Shown: positions 16,418 to 25,942 of the stretch, piece after piece | Layout: every line of letters begins with the position of its first letter | Position numbering within the stretch: position 1 is the first letter of the stretch | Assembly: GCA_910585605.1 (NCBI GenBank) | Contig: CAJUFL010000015.1 | Coordinates: 14,450-68,369 of the forward strand | Length of the DNA: 53,920 nucleotides | Direction of reading: 5' to 3' | Source of the DNA: an uncultured Lachnospiraceae bacterium | Lineage (GTDB): Bacteria; Bacillota; Clostridia; Lachnospirales; Lachnospiraceae | Position numbers and translations under genes: made by a program | Notes under the pieces: generated by a model | Told to the model about the DNA's origin: nothing | The model's input: only the letters and a program-made list of their open reading frames with translations | Databases searched by the model: none

Positions 16418-17680
16418 ATGGAAATATATGTAGTAAAACAGGGAGATACCCTGCAGGGTATTGCCACAGAATTTGGGGTGTCAGCTGCCCGGCTGGCATA
16501 TGACAATGAACTGGAAGGAGAACGACTGGTAGTTGGTCAGGCATTGATTATACTGAGGCCACAGATAGTATATACCATTGAAGATGGAGATACCCTGCAA
16601 AGCATTGCGGACCGGTTTCAGACAACAGTATTAAAACTGGTACGGAATAACTCTTATCTCATAAATGAGGATTTTTTGCTGCCGGGCAGACAGATTGTGA
16701 TTTCTTATGAGGCGGCAGAGCAGAGGAATATCGAGATTTTTGGGTATGCCTATGCATTTATACAGGAAGCTGTCTTGGAGGAAAGCTGTCTTTATATACA
16801 GGAATTACTGCCATTTTCATATGGTTATAATGAAGATGGTTCTTTGATTCCCATGAATGACGACAGGCTGCTGGCAACGGCGGTACGCTTTGGTAATCGG
16901 AAAAGAATGGTCATTACACCTCTTGATCGATATGAACGCTTCAATAATCAGTTGGTAGTACGACTTCTCTCAGACTCGCAGATGAGGGACACTTTACTGG
17001 ATAATATATTGCAGACAATGCAGGCAAAAGAATATAAGGCATTGGATATTGATTTTGAATTTATTCCTGGGGAGTACAGAGATTCCTATGTAGCATTTAT
17101 TGCAGAGGCGAGAACCAGATTGAATGCGGAAGGGTATATGGTAAGTGTTGCAGTCCCTCCAAAGATATCGGATGACCAGCTGGGGCTTTTATATGAGGGT
17201 ATTGACTATGAGGCTATCGGAAATGCTGCGGATAGTGTCTTTTTGATGACATATGAATGGGGATATAAATATGGTCCACCCATGGCAATTGCCCCTATCC
17301 CAAGTGTCAGAAGGGTATTAGACTATGCAGTTTCTGTAATTCCCAGAGAAAAGATTGATATGGGAATCCCCAATTATGCATATGACTGGCCGCTTCCTTA
17401 TGAAAGGAATGTGACAGAAGCGGAAACAATCGGAAATCTTCAGGCGGTTAGAAGAGCGGCATTATTTGGAGCAGAAATATTATATGATGAGGAAGCACAG
17501 GCACCATATTTTTATTATACAAAAGATGGGATTGCCCATGTGGTATGGTTTGAAGATGTGAGGAGCATCCAGGCTAAATATGATTTGATTGCAGAGTATG
17601 GATTTAGAGGGGGTGGATATTGGAATCTTATGCGGGAGTTCCGCCAGAATTGGATGTATGTAAACCAGATTATCGGATAA
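16418..17680 (+). CDS. LysM-GH18 protein (SleL/YaaH-like spore cortex hydrolase)
   Basis: A 420-residue protein with two N-terminal LysM domains (about residues 2-46 and 49-95), which bind peptidoglycan, and a GH18 hydrolase domain (about 105-420). The catalytic motif reads LDIDFEF, with the family's acid Glu at the fourth position after the first Asp. Relatives such as YaaH/SleL are spore-coat N-acetylglucosaminidases that act on cortex fragments. No signal peptide is visible, as usual for coat proteins made in the mother cell. The GGATGATAATATGGT region before the ATG has only a weak ribosome site. It converges on buk. Confidence 0.88.
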   Translation: MEIYVVKQGDTLQGIATEFGVSAARLAYDNELEGERLVVGQALIILRPQIVYTIEDGDTLQSIADRFQTTVLKLVRNNSYLINEDFLLPGRQIVISYEAAEQRNIEIFGYAYAFIQEAVLEESCLYIQELLPFSYGYNEDGSLIPMNDDRLLATAVRFGNRKRMVITPLDRYERFNNQLVVRLLSDSQMRDTLLDNILQTMQAKEYKALDIDFEFIPGEYRDSYVAFIAEARTRLNAEGYMVSVAVPPKISDDQLGLLYEGIDYEAIGNAADSVFLMTYEWGYKYGPPMAIAPIPSVRRVLDYAVSVIPREKIDMGIPNYAYDWPLPYERNVTEAETIGNLQAVRRAALFGAEILYDEEAQAPYFYYTKDGIAHVVWFEDVRSIQAKYDLIAEYGFRGGGYWNLMREFRQNWMYVNQIIG

Positions 17681-17692
17681 GGGAATAAAACA

Positions 17693-17749
17693 GGAGCTGC
17701 GGCATTAAAAAAGAAAACTGATTTTTAGTGCGACAGCTCCATGCTTTTG
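17693..17749. terminator. Bidirectional terminator between the convergent GH18 and buk genes
   Basis: Outer stem GGAGCTG/CAGCTCC and inner stem CATTAAAAA/TTTTTAGTG form a two-part hairpin centred between the two stop codons. T/A-rich flanks allow use from both sides. Confidence 0.75.
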
Positions 17750-17764
17750 TATTTCAGGATAATT

Positions 17765-18832
17765 TTAATATTCTTTGGCTTCTTCCTCTTTGTTCATTAC
17801 ACGGATTGCCCCCTGTGCAAGAGCGAGTAATTCGTCCTCGCCGGGATATACAGTGAATTCTGCGATGAAACCAATTTTTTCTTTTAAAGCATCAATGGTT
17901 TCTGCATTATATGCAATACCACCAGTACAGATAATCTGGTCTACTTTGCCGTCAAGAACAGCAGCCATGGCACCGGCATCTTTTGCAATCTGATAATGGA
18001 AAGCATCAATCAAATCTGCTGCTTCCTGATTACCTTCTGCTTTCATTTTCATTAAGTCCCGCATATCATTGGTTCCGATATATCCATTGAATCCGCCATT
18101 GCCACAGATTTTTTTGTAGATTTCTTTTTCTGTATATTTGCCAGAATAGCATAGCTTGATTAAATCGCCAACAGGGACAGTACCAGCACGTTCTGGAGAA
18201 AATGCACCTTCACCGTCTAAAATGTTGTTTACATCGACTACTTTACCGTTTTTATGGGCACCTACAGAAACTCCACCGCCCATGTGAATCACGATTAAGC
18301 TTAAAGAGTCATAAGATTTACCGGTTTCTTTTGCATAGCGTTTTGCAACAGCTTTCTGATTCAGGGCATGGAAAATGCTTCTTCTGGGAAGCTCAGGCAT
18401 ACCAGAATATCTGGCAACCGGTTCTAATTCATCCACTACCACAGGATCGACGATATAGGATGGGACACCTACTTCATCTCCAATCTCTTTTGCTAAGATT
18501 CCGCCAAGATTGGAAGCGTGCTGTCCCTGCTTGCCAATTTTTAAATCTTCCAAAAGGGCTTCTGTCACGGAATAGGTACCACCAGGAATGGGTTTTAGTA
18601 ATCCGCCGCGACCGACAACCACATCTAATGTTTTAATATCAAAATTCTTTTCTTTTAAAACCTCTAAGATTACATCCTTACGGAAGTCTTTCTGGTCGAT
18701 GATAGAAGCATACTTTGCAATCTCTTCTGTTGGATGTCTTAGCGTTTCTTCAAATATCTGCTTTTCATCTTCATATACACCAATTTTGGTAGAAGTAGAA
18801 CCTGGATTAATAATTAAAATAGTATAAGCCAT
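17765..18832 (-). CDS. buk: Butyrate kinase
   Basis: Converts butyryl phosphate and ADP to butyrate and ATP. The 355 residues belong to the acetokinase-type ASKHA fold: INPGSTSTKIGVYEDEK at the N-terminus, VIHMGGGVSVGAHKNGK mid-protein (phosphate/nucleotide binding), and ICTGGIAYN near the C-terminus. GGAGG lies 8-12 nt upstream of the ATG. The gene follows ptb on the minus strand after 113 nt, filled by copy 2 of the 105-nt element. Closely related branched-chain-acid or isobutyrate kinases are possible, but the ptb partner and the butyrate operon nearby favour butyrate. Confidence 0.94.
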   Translation of the reverse strand: MAYTILIINPGSTSTKIGVYEDEKQIFEETLRHPTEEIAKYASIIDQKDFRKDVILEVLKEKNFDIKTLDVVVGRGGLLKPIPGGTYSVTEALLEDLKIGKQGQHASNLGGILAKEIGDEVGVPSYIVDPVVVDELEPVARYSGMPELPRRSIFHALNQKAVAKRYAKETGKSYDSLSLIVIHMGGGVSVGAHKNGKVVDVNNILDGEGAFSPERAGTVPVGDLIKLCYSGKYTEKEIYKKICGNGGFNGYIGTNDMRDLMKMKAEGNQEAADLIDAFHYQIAKDAGAMAAVLDGKVDQIICTGGIAYNAETIDALKEKIGFIAEFTVYPGEDELLALAQGAIRVMNKEEEAKEY

Positions 18833-18840
18833 TTGTATAT

Positions 18841-18945
18841 CCTCCTTATATTAAGCACTTAATAAAAAACAAATTGCAAATACAGTTCAAAAATACACCG
18901 GAACACTTAGCGAGGTATTTTTGAGCTTAGTGGGCAAAGTGTTTC
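18841..18945 (-). repeat. 105-nt intercistronic element upstream of buk (copy 2)
   Basis: Fills the ptb-buk gap from just after the ptb stop to the GGAGG of buk. Read on the minus strand it matches 9734-9838 block by block, at equal length, including GAAACACT, TGCCCACTAAG, GTGTATTTTT and ATTAAGTG. The palindrome arms are more degenerate than in copy 1. Confidence 0.85.
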
Positions 18946-19863
18946 TTATTGCTTGTTCATTGCTTCTGCAACAACTGCACCAACAGCAATGGAATTTACT
19001 TTAGTTTCAAAATCATCAGAACGAGAGGTTAAGATAACAGGTGCTTTTGTACCGGTTAAGATATTACCATTTGTAACCTTTGCGTTGTGAACAAGTGCTT
19101 TATAGGTAATGTTGCCTGCATGTATATCAGGGAATAGTAAGATATCAGCATCACCAACAATTTTACGATCGGTTGCACCCTTATGTCTGGCAGCCTCTGA
19201 ATCGATTGCAAGATCATAAGAAAGCGGACCGTCCACGATACAGCCGGTAATCTTACCTTCTTCATTCATTTTAGTAAGTTCAGCAGCATCAACCGTGACA
19301 GGCATTTTAGGATTGACTACCTCAACAGCAGCAAGAGGAGCCACTTTTGGACACTCAATACCGCATGCATGGGCAATTTCAACTGTGTTGCGGATGATAT
19401 TTGCTTTTGTTTCCAAATCAGGATATGGAATAAATGCAACATCGCTTAAAAACAATAATCCGTCATGACCTTCAATATCGAAGATACATACGTGGGACAG
19501 AGTTTTGTCTGTGCGGAGTCCAACCTCTTTGTCCAATACACTTTTTAAGAAAGATTTGGTATCGATTAAGCCTTTCATGTACATATCTGCTTTGCCATCA
19601 TGGACTAATTTGACAGCTGTCAGTGCAGCTTCATATGTATCCTCTACATTGATGATTTCGTAATCGGATAAATCCATATTAATGGAAGCAGCAACTTCTT
19701 TGATCTTCGCCTCATCTCCAACTAAAACTGCTTCAGCAATCCCTCTTTTTTTTGCTTCGGCAACAGCCTCTAAAACGGCATCATCCTGTGCAACGGCAAC
19801 AGCGACTTTCTTTGTGCTGCAGGCTGCAACTTTTGCAAGTAAATCGTCAAAAGTTCTTGTCAT
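18946..19863 (-). CDS. ptb: Phosphate butyryltransferase
   Basis: Transfers the butyryl group from CoA to phosphate, giving butyryl phosphate for Buk. The 305 residues match the PTA/PTB family: an N-terminal KVAVAVAQDDAVLEAV segment, DMYMKGLIDTKSFLKSVLD, and the C-terminal ITYKALVHNAKVTNGNILTG, which lines the active site. AGGTG precedes the ATG. It is first in a minus-strand ptb-buk operon with its own promoter about 125 nt upstream. In the cluster the pair supplies the ATP-yielding last steps. No butyryl-CoA:acetate CoA-transferase is seen in this window. Confidence 0.95.
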   Translation of the reverse strand: MTRTFDDLLAKVAACSTKKVAVAVAQDDAVLEAVAEAKKRGIAEAVLVGDEAKIKEVAASINMDLSDYEIINVEDTYEAALTAVKLVHDGKADMYMKGLIDTKSFLKSVLDKEVGLRTDKTLSHVCIFDIEGHDGLLFLSDVAFIPYPDLETKANIIRNTVEIAHACGIECPKVAPLAAVEVVNPKMPVTVDAAELTKMNEEGKITGCIVDGPLSYDLAIDSEAARHKGATDRKIVGDADILLFPDIHAGNITYKALVHNAKVTNGNILTGTKAPVILTSRSDDFETKVNSIAVGAVVAEAMNKQ

Positions 19864-19989
19864 TTTTGTACACCTCGTTTAATTATTTTTGTTTGGTATT
19901 CGCGAAATTCTGTTTTTGACCGTTCATCGTTACTAGAAGATAGGGAGTTTCGCAATTACCCTTATTTATAATAATATTATTCAAAAAAT

Positions 19990-20020
19990 ATAGTACCACC
20001 TTGACAGATTTTGGTCAAGG
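19990..20020 (-). promoter_or_regulatory. ptb promoter overlapped by an inverted repeat
   Basis: On the minus strand TTGACC (20018-20013), a 17-nt spacer and TACTAT (19995-19990), preceded by TGG, form an extended -10 promoter. CCTTGAC and its complement (19999-20005, 20014-20020) cover the -35 and spacer, as an operator would. The other part of the 454-nt divergent gap 19864-20317 holds a GCGAAA..TTTCGC stem (about 19902-19957), the promoter of the surface protein, and otherwise A+T-rich sequence. Confidence 0.6.
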
Positions 20021-20155
20021 CAATTCCTGTGAGAATCTTGAGGGGATTGCATGTGAAAGATGAAAGAAAATCATGTATCAAACTGGAAAAAAACGCAATA
20101 TCTTGTATTATGAAAAAATTGGGATGATAGAAATTGTGAAATTGTGGAAAAAATC

Positions 20156-20184
20156 TTTTCATTTTAGGTAGGATATGCTATACT
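20156..20184 (+). promoter_or_regulatory. Promoter of the giant surface protein
   Basis: TTTTCA (20156-20161), a 17-nt spacer, and TATACT (20179-20184) with TGC before it form an extended -10 promoter. The leader is about 130 nt. Confidence 0.55.
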
Positions 20185-20317
20185 GACATCAAATAAGGTT
20201 TATTTATATATTTTTTATAAAACAGCAACTTGGTTTTGTAAAAAGTATTAAATATAATACATAGAAAGACGATAATATAAGAATATAGGCAGTTTATTAA
20301 AATATGAGGTGATTGGG

Positions 20318-23300
20318 ATGAATACAAGGAACGGATTAGTTGAAAAATTGTTAAAGGTGGCAAAAAAGAATAAGATTCTGACATATCCGGTATTGGCATT
20401 AGTGGCTGTTGCCAGTGTGTTTAATTATTTCTTTTCATGGAGTAAAGGAGCCGGCAAGCGTGTAATTGCCATGGTAATGGTTCTGGTTATGCTGGTATCC
20501 CAGTCATACTTTTTAACTTCGTCTGCTACAGCGCTGGTAGATGATGAGAATGCGGCAAAGGTGCAAAAAGAGATACAGGAAAAACTGATAGAGGAAGAGA
20601 CGAATAAAGTTGTGGAGAATGCCACAGAGCAGACAGATAAGACTACTGAGATTACTACAGAATTGGAACAGACCGGAGAGATTGCAGCAACAACGGAAGA
20701 GCAGGCAGGAGTTGTAAGCACGGAATCAGATGCTGACGGGTTGGTTACTGATGAAGAAGGGGTAACCACAGAGGATAAAAAAACAGATACAGAGGATGAT
20801 TCTGATGTTTTGGAAGAGGATACGGATTCCAAATTAGCAGCAGGATATGTGAATTGTGTTTTTCGGTATTTGAGGGGGAGCGGAAGTGGTTCCTGGGGTT
20901 CGATTCTAAACGATAAAGAAATTGAACAGAATCCTTCAGGGGAGTATGACTTAAGTACATTATCCAATACTGTACTTAATATGTTAAATACTGGTCCGGA
21001 TTATACAGAAAGCGGATGTTATATATTTGAAGGCTGGTATACTGATCCGGCTTGTAAGGATAGCCAGAAGGTGAATGATTTAACAAAAGTGAAGGCAACA
21101 AATAATCAGATTATTTTATATTCAAAACGTGCATTAGCAAAGTACAGAGTGCAGATTAATACAAATGCCGAAAATCCAGACGGAGGGCAGGATGTAGTAA
21201 CTTTTGATACAGATGCTACAAAAGAGGGTGACTATTATTATGTAGATATTGCAGACAATACTTTCAATATTTCCAATATCAGTAGAACCGGATATACAAT
21301 GGGAAGAGCGACAGCAATAGGAGGTACTGCCGTAACAAATGTAGATGATCATAGTGTGACAGTGACATTTACTGGTAATTCATTGGATAAGGTTATTACT
21401 CTTAATTGGGTAGCTAATAAATACAAGATAAGATATGCATCGAATGATAGTTTAGACAGCCCCATTGCTGATGAGCAGACAGTACAGTATAATGGTACGG
21501 AAACAATAAAAGAGACAAATATTGCAGAGCCGAAGGAAGGTTATGCGGTTTTAGGCTGGAAGATTGGGGATCCTGTTAGCGGTCAGCAGGTAGATGCTGG
21601 AAGTAATGTACGTTTGGTACAGAATCTTCTGTATCAATATCCGCAGGAAGAAGCAGATATTGTTGTACTCTATCCAAATTATGATTATGCAGGAGTGGAG
21701 CTTGCCTTAACAGAAGAGGAGAAAGTATTACAATTTGTATATAATGAAGAAAAAAATTATTATGTGCAGGGGCGTTATATAGGCAGCAGCAAAGCAGGAA
21801 GTGATAATTTTACATATTCTGTTTCGGCTGCCGATAACATTAAGAATACATATGGAATTGAAGTGCTTGTAGAAGATGGCGGAGTCTGGTTTAGAGGGAC
21901 ACCGACTAATATCGCTCCGGACGGAATGCAGGTTGGAATTGATATTACAGATAATAATGCACCGGGCGGACCGCAGACGACAACGCATTATGTAACGATT
22001 CAGATTGCTAAAAAAATCGTTAAAATAAAGCCGCCTGCAAATAATTCTCATATTAAGACATATGACGGAACGAATGAGACGAGTGCAGAATTTCCGAATG
22101 AGCTGAACACAGAGGTCCAGGGTGTTACAGTACGGTTTGATTCCGCACATTACAATTCTGCAAATGTTAAGGATGCAAATCGTATTATATTAGAGAATGT
22201 ACAGGTTTTTGAAGATGGTAATCCTACAAATCATTATGTGGTGCAGCTTATTGATGGAGATTACTATGTTGAAGGAAGCATTACACCACGAAAAGTACTT
22301 TTCCGTACCTATGTTGACTGGAGCAATAGTGCAACGAATAAAAGACAATACTTAAGAACAGGTGAAAAAGATGAACTGCTGAAATTTGTGCTGGAAGAGG
22401 TAAAAGATGACACCGGTAATACAGGATTTTTAGACGGTGATTCCATTCAGAATGTGGAGCCGATTCAGTTTATGACAGGAAGAGACGATTTAATGGTGCC
22501 TGGTACATATGAGATTACAGCTAAGACGGCAGAGGTTGTAAACTATGAGATTATCATTCATTGGGAAGATGTAGGAACCTTTGAGGTAGTAGCGGAGGAC
22601 CCGATTGAAGGTGAACACTTTGAGATTAAAGGAACACTGGGGAATAACGAATGGTATTTCCAGACTCCGCCGCAGGCTGTTATCAAAAAAGGCGTTGATT
22701 ATAATATGATGCGTGTTTCTACAGATGGGGAAAATCCCAGTGGTACTGCTTCAGCAGCAGTGAATTTAGATGATGGAGAATATTCAGATAAAGATAAAAT
22801 ATGGATACAGCTTTATGATACGAAAACGGGAGCTGTTTCCAGATGGAAAAGGCTATATATTAAAGTAGATACGAAGGCGCCCGAGTATGACAGCTTTGTA
22901 TTGACACAGGATCAGGATACTTTATATAACAGTACAGGAGAAGGCTTTTATTTCCCATCTAAGGGAATGGTTTCCTTTGGTAATTATTTCAATAATACTG
23001 TAAGTATAACAATCAAATTTAAAGATGTTACTTCAGGTTTGACCACATTGCATTATGGTCTTTATGGCGAGAGCGTGACAAAACGTTCTGTGCTGTTTGA
23101 GCCTACAGATGATGAGTACGCTGTGGCTACTTTTGAATTATACAAAGGTGCTGTAGAAAAGGCAGGCACGATAGAATTTTGTGCAGAAGATAAAGCAGGT
23201 AATAAGAGCGCACCGAAGAAATTAAGCCGTGATGGGGCAGATGACTGGAGTGTTGAGACAGGCGGACCTGCTATTGAGCAGTTCTTTGTAAGAGGTGGAG

Positions 23301-25840
23301 AAAACGGAGAGACAATTGCAAATGGAAGTTCGGAATATTATGCAAATTGTGAAGCAGTTTTATCTGTAAAAGATACGGTATCGGGAGTAAACAGTGTAGC
23401 GTGGAATGTAAATGGTGTGCAGTTAGAGGCAGAACGTGTAACAGATACCAAGAAAAAGCAGGGAATCTGGACTTTTGTGAAACCAATTGATAACGATAAG
23501 CTTCCTAATGAGGATGGTATTTACAGTTTATACGCAGTGGTTACGGATAATGCAGGAAATACCAGCATATCAGATACCATTCAATTCAGGGCAGACAGTG
23601 AGCCTCCGGTTATTAACATTACTTCAATGAATGATAAATGGGAGGCGACTGCCAGAGTAGAGTTTGATACCTATGATTTGTTAAGCGGAATAAAAAGCAT
23701 TAAAGTAAAAGATGAAGAGGGGAATCTGGTTTCACATAATGCAAGAGAGGAAAAGGGCAGATACTATTGTTATTTTGAAACGAGTACAAAAGGAAAATAT
23801 TCTATCATTGTTTCTGATAAAGCAGGGAATACTGCTACAAAGGAAATTAATTTAGATAAGGTATCAGATCAGCATCCGGATTGTCCACAGATTACGGTAA
23901 CACCGGAGAATGCAGATGGAAATGACGGATGGTACAGACAGATTCCTTCATTTGCAATTAGTAATGTGACACAGACAGAAGACGGAACACAGGCTTTTAC
24001 AAAGTACCAGCTTTGGAAAGAAGGAGAAGCGGCAGGTAGTGCAGTTTCTATTTCGTCCACGGTTCCTTCTATATTAGAGGAGGTTCCGGGTGAGGGAATC
24101 TATAACCTGAAAGTCTGGAGTGAAAGTATTGCCGGTCAGGAATGTGAAGGCAGACATCAATATCAGTTTAAGGTAGATACCGTTTCACCGTCAGTTAAGT
24201 TTTCCACTACAAAGGGAAATGGCTCAACAATTTTGGTAAACTTTACGGTAACGGATAACGGAAGTGGTGTAGATGCTAAGACTATAAGAGTACTGCATGG
24301 AACAACTGATATTACGGCAAAAGCTGAAGAGATAGAGAATGGCTATGCAGGAAGTTTTGAAGTCAGTCAGACAGGGGATTATTTTATTCAGGCGGCTGAT
24401 TATGCAGGAAATGTATCGGATGTTGCAGCGTTCAGACCAATGAGTATGAAGATTAAAGCGGTTACGAACATAACCAATTCGTCTGCTACTTTAAGGGCAA
24501 ACGTTATAAAGGGAACTTTTGATATTTCATCGGTTGCACTGGCATACCGTAAAGCCTCAGATACGACTTATACAGAAGCGGATGCATTGGTAACAAAAGA
24601 TACAAGTGGGAACGCGGCATTATCAGCTGTGCTTGGCAATCTTCAGGAAGGGACGGCATATATATATAAAGTAACAGCAGTTTCTTCTGCCAATGAAGTG
24701 TTGGAATATGAGGGATCTTTCAGAACCCGTGCAGCAGGTGAGACAGGAATTTCAGTTTCTGGTATAGCCAGATATGCAGATAACAGATCTGGTGCGGTTA
24801 CAGTAGGTATATTTGACGGTAATATCTGTATTATGGCACAGGATGTAAATGCAGGAGATGAGTTTGTGTTTGAGAATGTACCGGATGGTAACTATAGTAT
24901 TGTGGCAACGGATGGGATTTTTTCAAAAACTGTCAGATTGCTGATAAAAGATGGTATGGTGGTTTATCCGAACAGTTACATTGAAATGATACTTTCAGGG
25001 CAGAATACATCGGTAATCATTACGACGGATGAAACCCCGCATGTTACTGCTGATAACATGGATTCCATCTTTGATGATGATAATATTAACTTTACGGACA
25101 GTGATAAGGCATTGATTGAAGATGGAGGTATAGTAGAATTTCAATTGCACGCAACATTGATGCGGGTATCCAGTGTTTCAGCTAATGAGATATCTGCCAT
25201 GTATGCCGTAACGGATAAGAATAAAATTGTAGGTGCATATTTAGATTTATCCTTATACAAAGTTGTAACGGATATGAATGGTGAGACGAAGCGTACCAGA
25301 GTCACAAATCTTGCTAACGGTGCCAGTGTTTCGGTTACGATTCCGTTAGGTGATCTGGCGGGTAAACAGGATTTGGAGATTGTCAGAATCCATAATGATG
25401 GGGAGAATTTTGTTGGGGCATCTCTGGTAGATCAGGACAGTAATCCTAATACCTATACAATTTCTTCTAACCAGTTCTCTACTTATGCAGTGCTATATCG
25501 AAGAGGGGCAGATGTAGAAACACCTCCTGACGGAGATGGTGGTACCAATAATGAGGATGATAAGAAGCCAGGGGCTACTACCGAAAAACCGAATGATCAG
25601 GATAATAAGAAGCCGGGGGATACTACCGAAAAACCGAATGATGATCCGGTTGATGATCCAGGGGATGATGGTCCGGACGATAAGCAGCAAAAAGGTGCTT
25701 CTGTTGGTTCTCTTAAGAGTTCGGGTTCTGCAAAGACAGGAGATGGAACACCAATTGCAGCAGTAGGAAGTCTGATGTTGTTATCCATGGGAGGATTCTT
25801 CTTCTTTCGGAAAAAAATAAATAAATTTATTGAACAATAA
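20318..25840 (+). CDS. Large sortase-anchored multidomain surface protein
   Basis: A 1840-residue surface protein. The start at 20318 follows AGGTGA; an in-frame GTG at 20309 lies inside that site. A hydrophobic stretch (residues about 19-39) and a signal-like segment (about 49-66) are followed by a Thr/Glu-rich region (75-165). Next come InlB/Listeria-Bacteroides-like units (FEGWYTD near 234), a YDG-type domain near 581, Ig-like domains (near 850, 1091, 1286; each with a (D)T/S-x-x-P start), a Fn3-like unit near 1385 and a CarboxypepD/SpaA-like unit near 1477. The C-terminus has an Asp/Pro/Lys linker, the atypical sorting signal SAKTGD (about 1804), a hydrophobic helix and a basic tail. The ligand is unknown; an adhesin role is inferred. 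Confidence 0.88.
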   Translation: MNTRNGLVEKLLKVAKKNKILTYPVLALVAVASVFNYFFSWSKGAGKRVIAMVMVLVMLVSQSYFLTSSATALVDDENAAKVQKEIQEKLIEEETNKVVENATEQTDKTTEITTELEQTGEIAATTEEQAGVVSTESDADGLVTDEEGVTTEDKKTDTEDDSDVLEEDTDSKLAAGYVNCVFRYLRGSGSGSWGSILNDKEIEQNPSGEYDLSTLSNTVLNMLNTGPDYTESGCYIFEGWYTDPACKDSQKVNDLTKVKATNNQIILYSKRALAKYRVQINTNAENPDGGQDVVTFDTDATKEGDYYYVDIADNTFNISNISRTGYTMGRATAIGGTAVTNVDDHSVTVTFTGNSLDKVITLNWVANKYKIRYASNDSLDSPIADEQTVQYNGTETIKETNIAEPKEGYAVLGWKIGDPVSGQQVDAGSNVRLVQNLLYQYPQEEADIVVLYPNYDYAGVELALTEEEKVLQFVYNEEKNYYVQGRYIGSSKAGSDNFTYSVSAADNIKNTYGIEVLVEDGGVWFRGTPTNIAPDGMQVGIDITDNNAPGGPQTTTHYVTIQIAKKIVKIKPPANNSHIKTYDGTNETSAEFPNELNTEVQGVTVRFDSAHYNSANVKDANRIILENVQVFEDGNPTNHYVVQLIDGDYYVEGSITPRKVLFRTYVDWSNSATNKRQYLRTGEKDELLKFVLEEVKDDTGNTGFLDGDSIQNVEPIQFMTGRDDLMVPGTYEITAKTAEVVNYEIIIHWEDVGTFEVVAEDPIEGEHFEIKGTLGNNEWYFQTPPQAVIKKGVDYNMMRVSTDGENPSGTASAAVNLDDGEYSDKDKIWIQLYDTKTGAVSRWKRLYIKVDTKAPEYDSFVLTQDQDTLYNSTGEGFYFPSKGMVSFGNYFNNTVSITIKFKDVTSGLTTLHYGLYGESVTKRSVLFEPTDDEYAVATFELYKGAVEKAGTIEFCAEDKAGNKSAPKKLSRDGADDWSVETGGPAIEQFFVRGGENGETIANGSSEYYANCEAVLSVKDTVSGVNSVAWNVNGVQLEAERVTDTKKKQGIWTFVKPIDNDKLPNEDGIYSLYAVVTDNAGNTSISDTIQFRADSEPPVINITSMNDKWEATARVEFDTYDLLSGIKSIKVKDEEGNLVSHNAREEKGRYYCYFETSTKGKYSIIVSDKAGNTATKEINLDKVSDQHPDCPQITVTPENADGNDGWYRQIPSFAISNVTQTEDGTQAFTKYQLWKEGEAAGSAVSISSTVPSILEEVPGEGIYNLKVWSESIAGQECEGRHQYQFKVDTVSPSVKFSTTKGNGSTILVNFTVTDNGSGVDAKTIRVLHGTTDITAKAEEIENGYAGSFEVSQTGDYFIQAADYAGNVSDVAAFRPMSMKIKAVTNITNSSATLRANVIKGTFDISSVALAYRKASDTTYTEADALVTKDTSGNAALSAVLGNLQEGTAYIYKVTAVSSANEVLEYEGSFRTRAAGETGISVSGIARYADNRSGAVTVGIFDGNICIMAQDVNAGDEFVFENVPDGNYSIVATDGIFSKTVRLLIKDGMVVYPNSYIEMILSGQNTSVIITTDETPHVTADNMDSIFDDDNINFTDSDKALIEDGGIVEFQLHATLMRVSSVSANEISAMYAVTDKNKIVGAYLDLSLYKVVTDMNGETKRTRVTNLANGASVSVTIPLGDLAGKQDLEIVRIHNDGENFVGASLVDQDSNPNTYTISSNQFSTYAVLYRRGADVETPPDGDGGTNNEDDKKPGATTEKPNDQDNKKPGDTTEKPNDDPVDDPGDDGPDDKQQKGASVGSLKSSGSAKTGDGTPIAAVGSLMLLSMGGFFFFRKKINKFIEQ
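25561..25650 (+). repeat. Two 45-bp direct repeats in the wall-spanning linker
   Basis: 25561-25605 and 25606-25650 are near-identical and encode Lys-Lys-Pro-Gly-x-Thr-Thr-Glu-Lys-Pro-Asn-Asp units. This is a slippage-prone region of the surface protein. Confidence 0.85.
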
Positions 25841-25862
25841 TGAGAAAATAGCAATAATTACC

Positions 25863-25892
25863 TAAATAAAAAGAAGTTCCCTGCAAATACTA
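25863..25892 (+). promoter_or_regulatory. Likely sigma-G forespore promoter of the SASP gene
   Basis: TAAATA (25863-25868), a 17-nt spacer, and AATACTA (25886-25892) match the sigma-G consensus TGAATA/CATACTA at 11 of 13 positions. An AAGACA/TGTCTT hairpin follows at 25898-25915 in the leader. Confidence 0.6.
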
Positions 25893-25942
25893 TAGTCAAG
25901 ACATTAAAGTGTCTTAAATATATTTATTTGGAGGGAACTGTT

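Noticed and set aside
20425..20967. Long minus-strand ORF inside the surface-protein gene.
   Set aside because: A shadow of the Thr/Glu-rich low-complexity region, with no ribosome site and Ser-rich composition.
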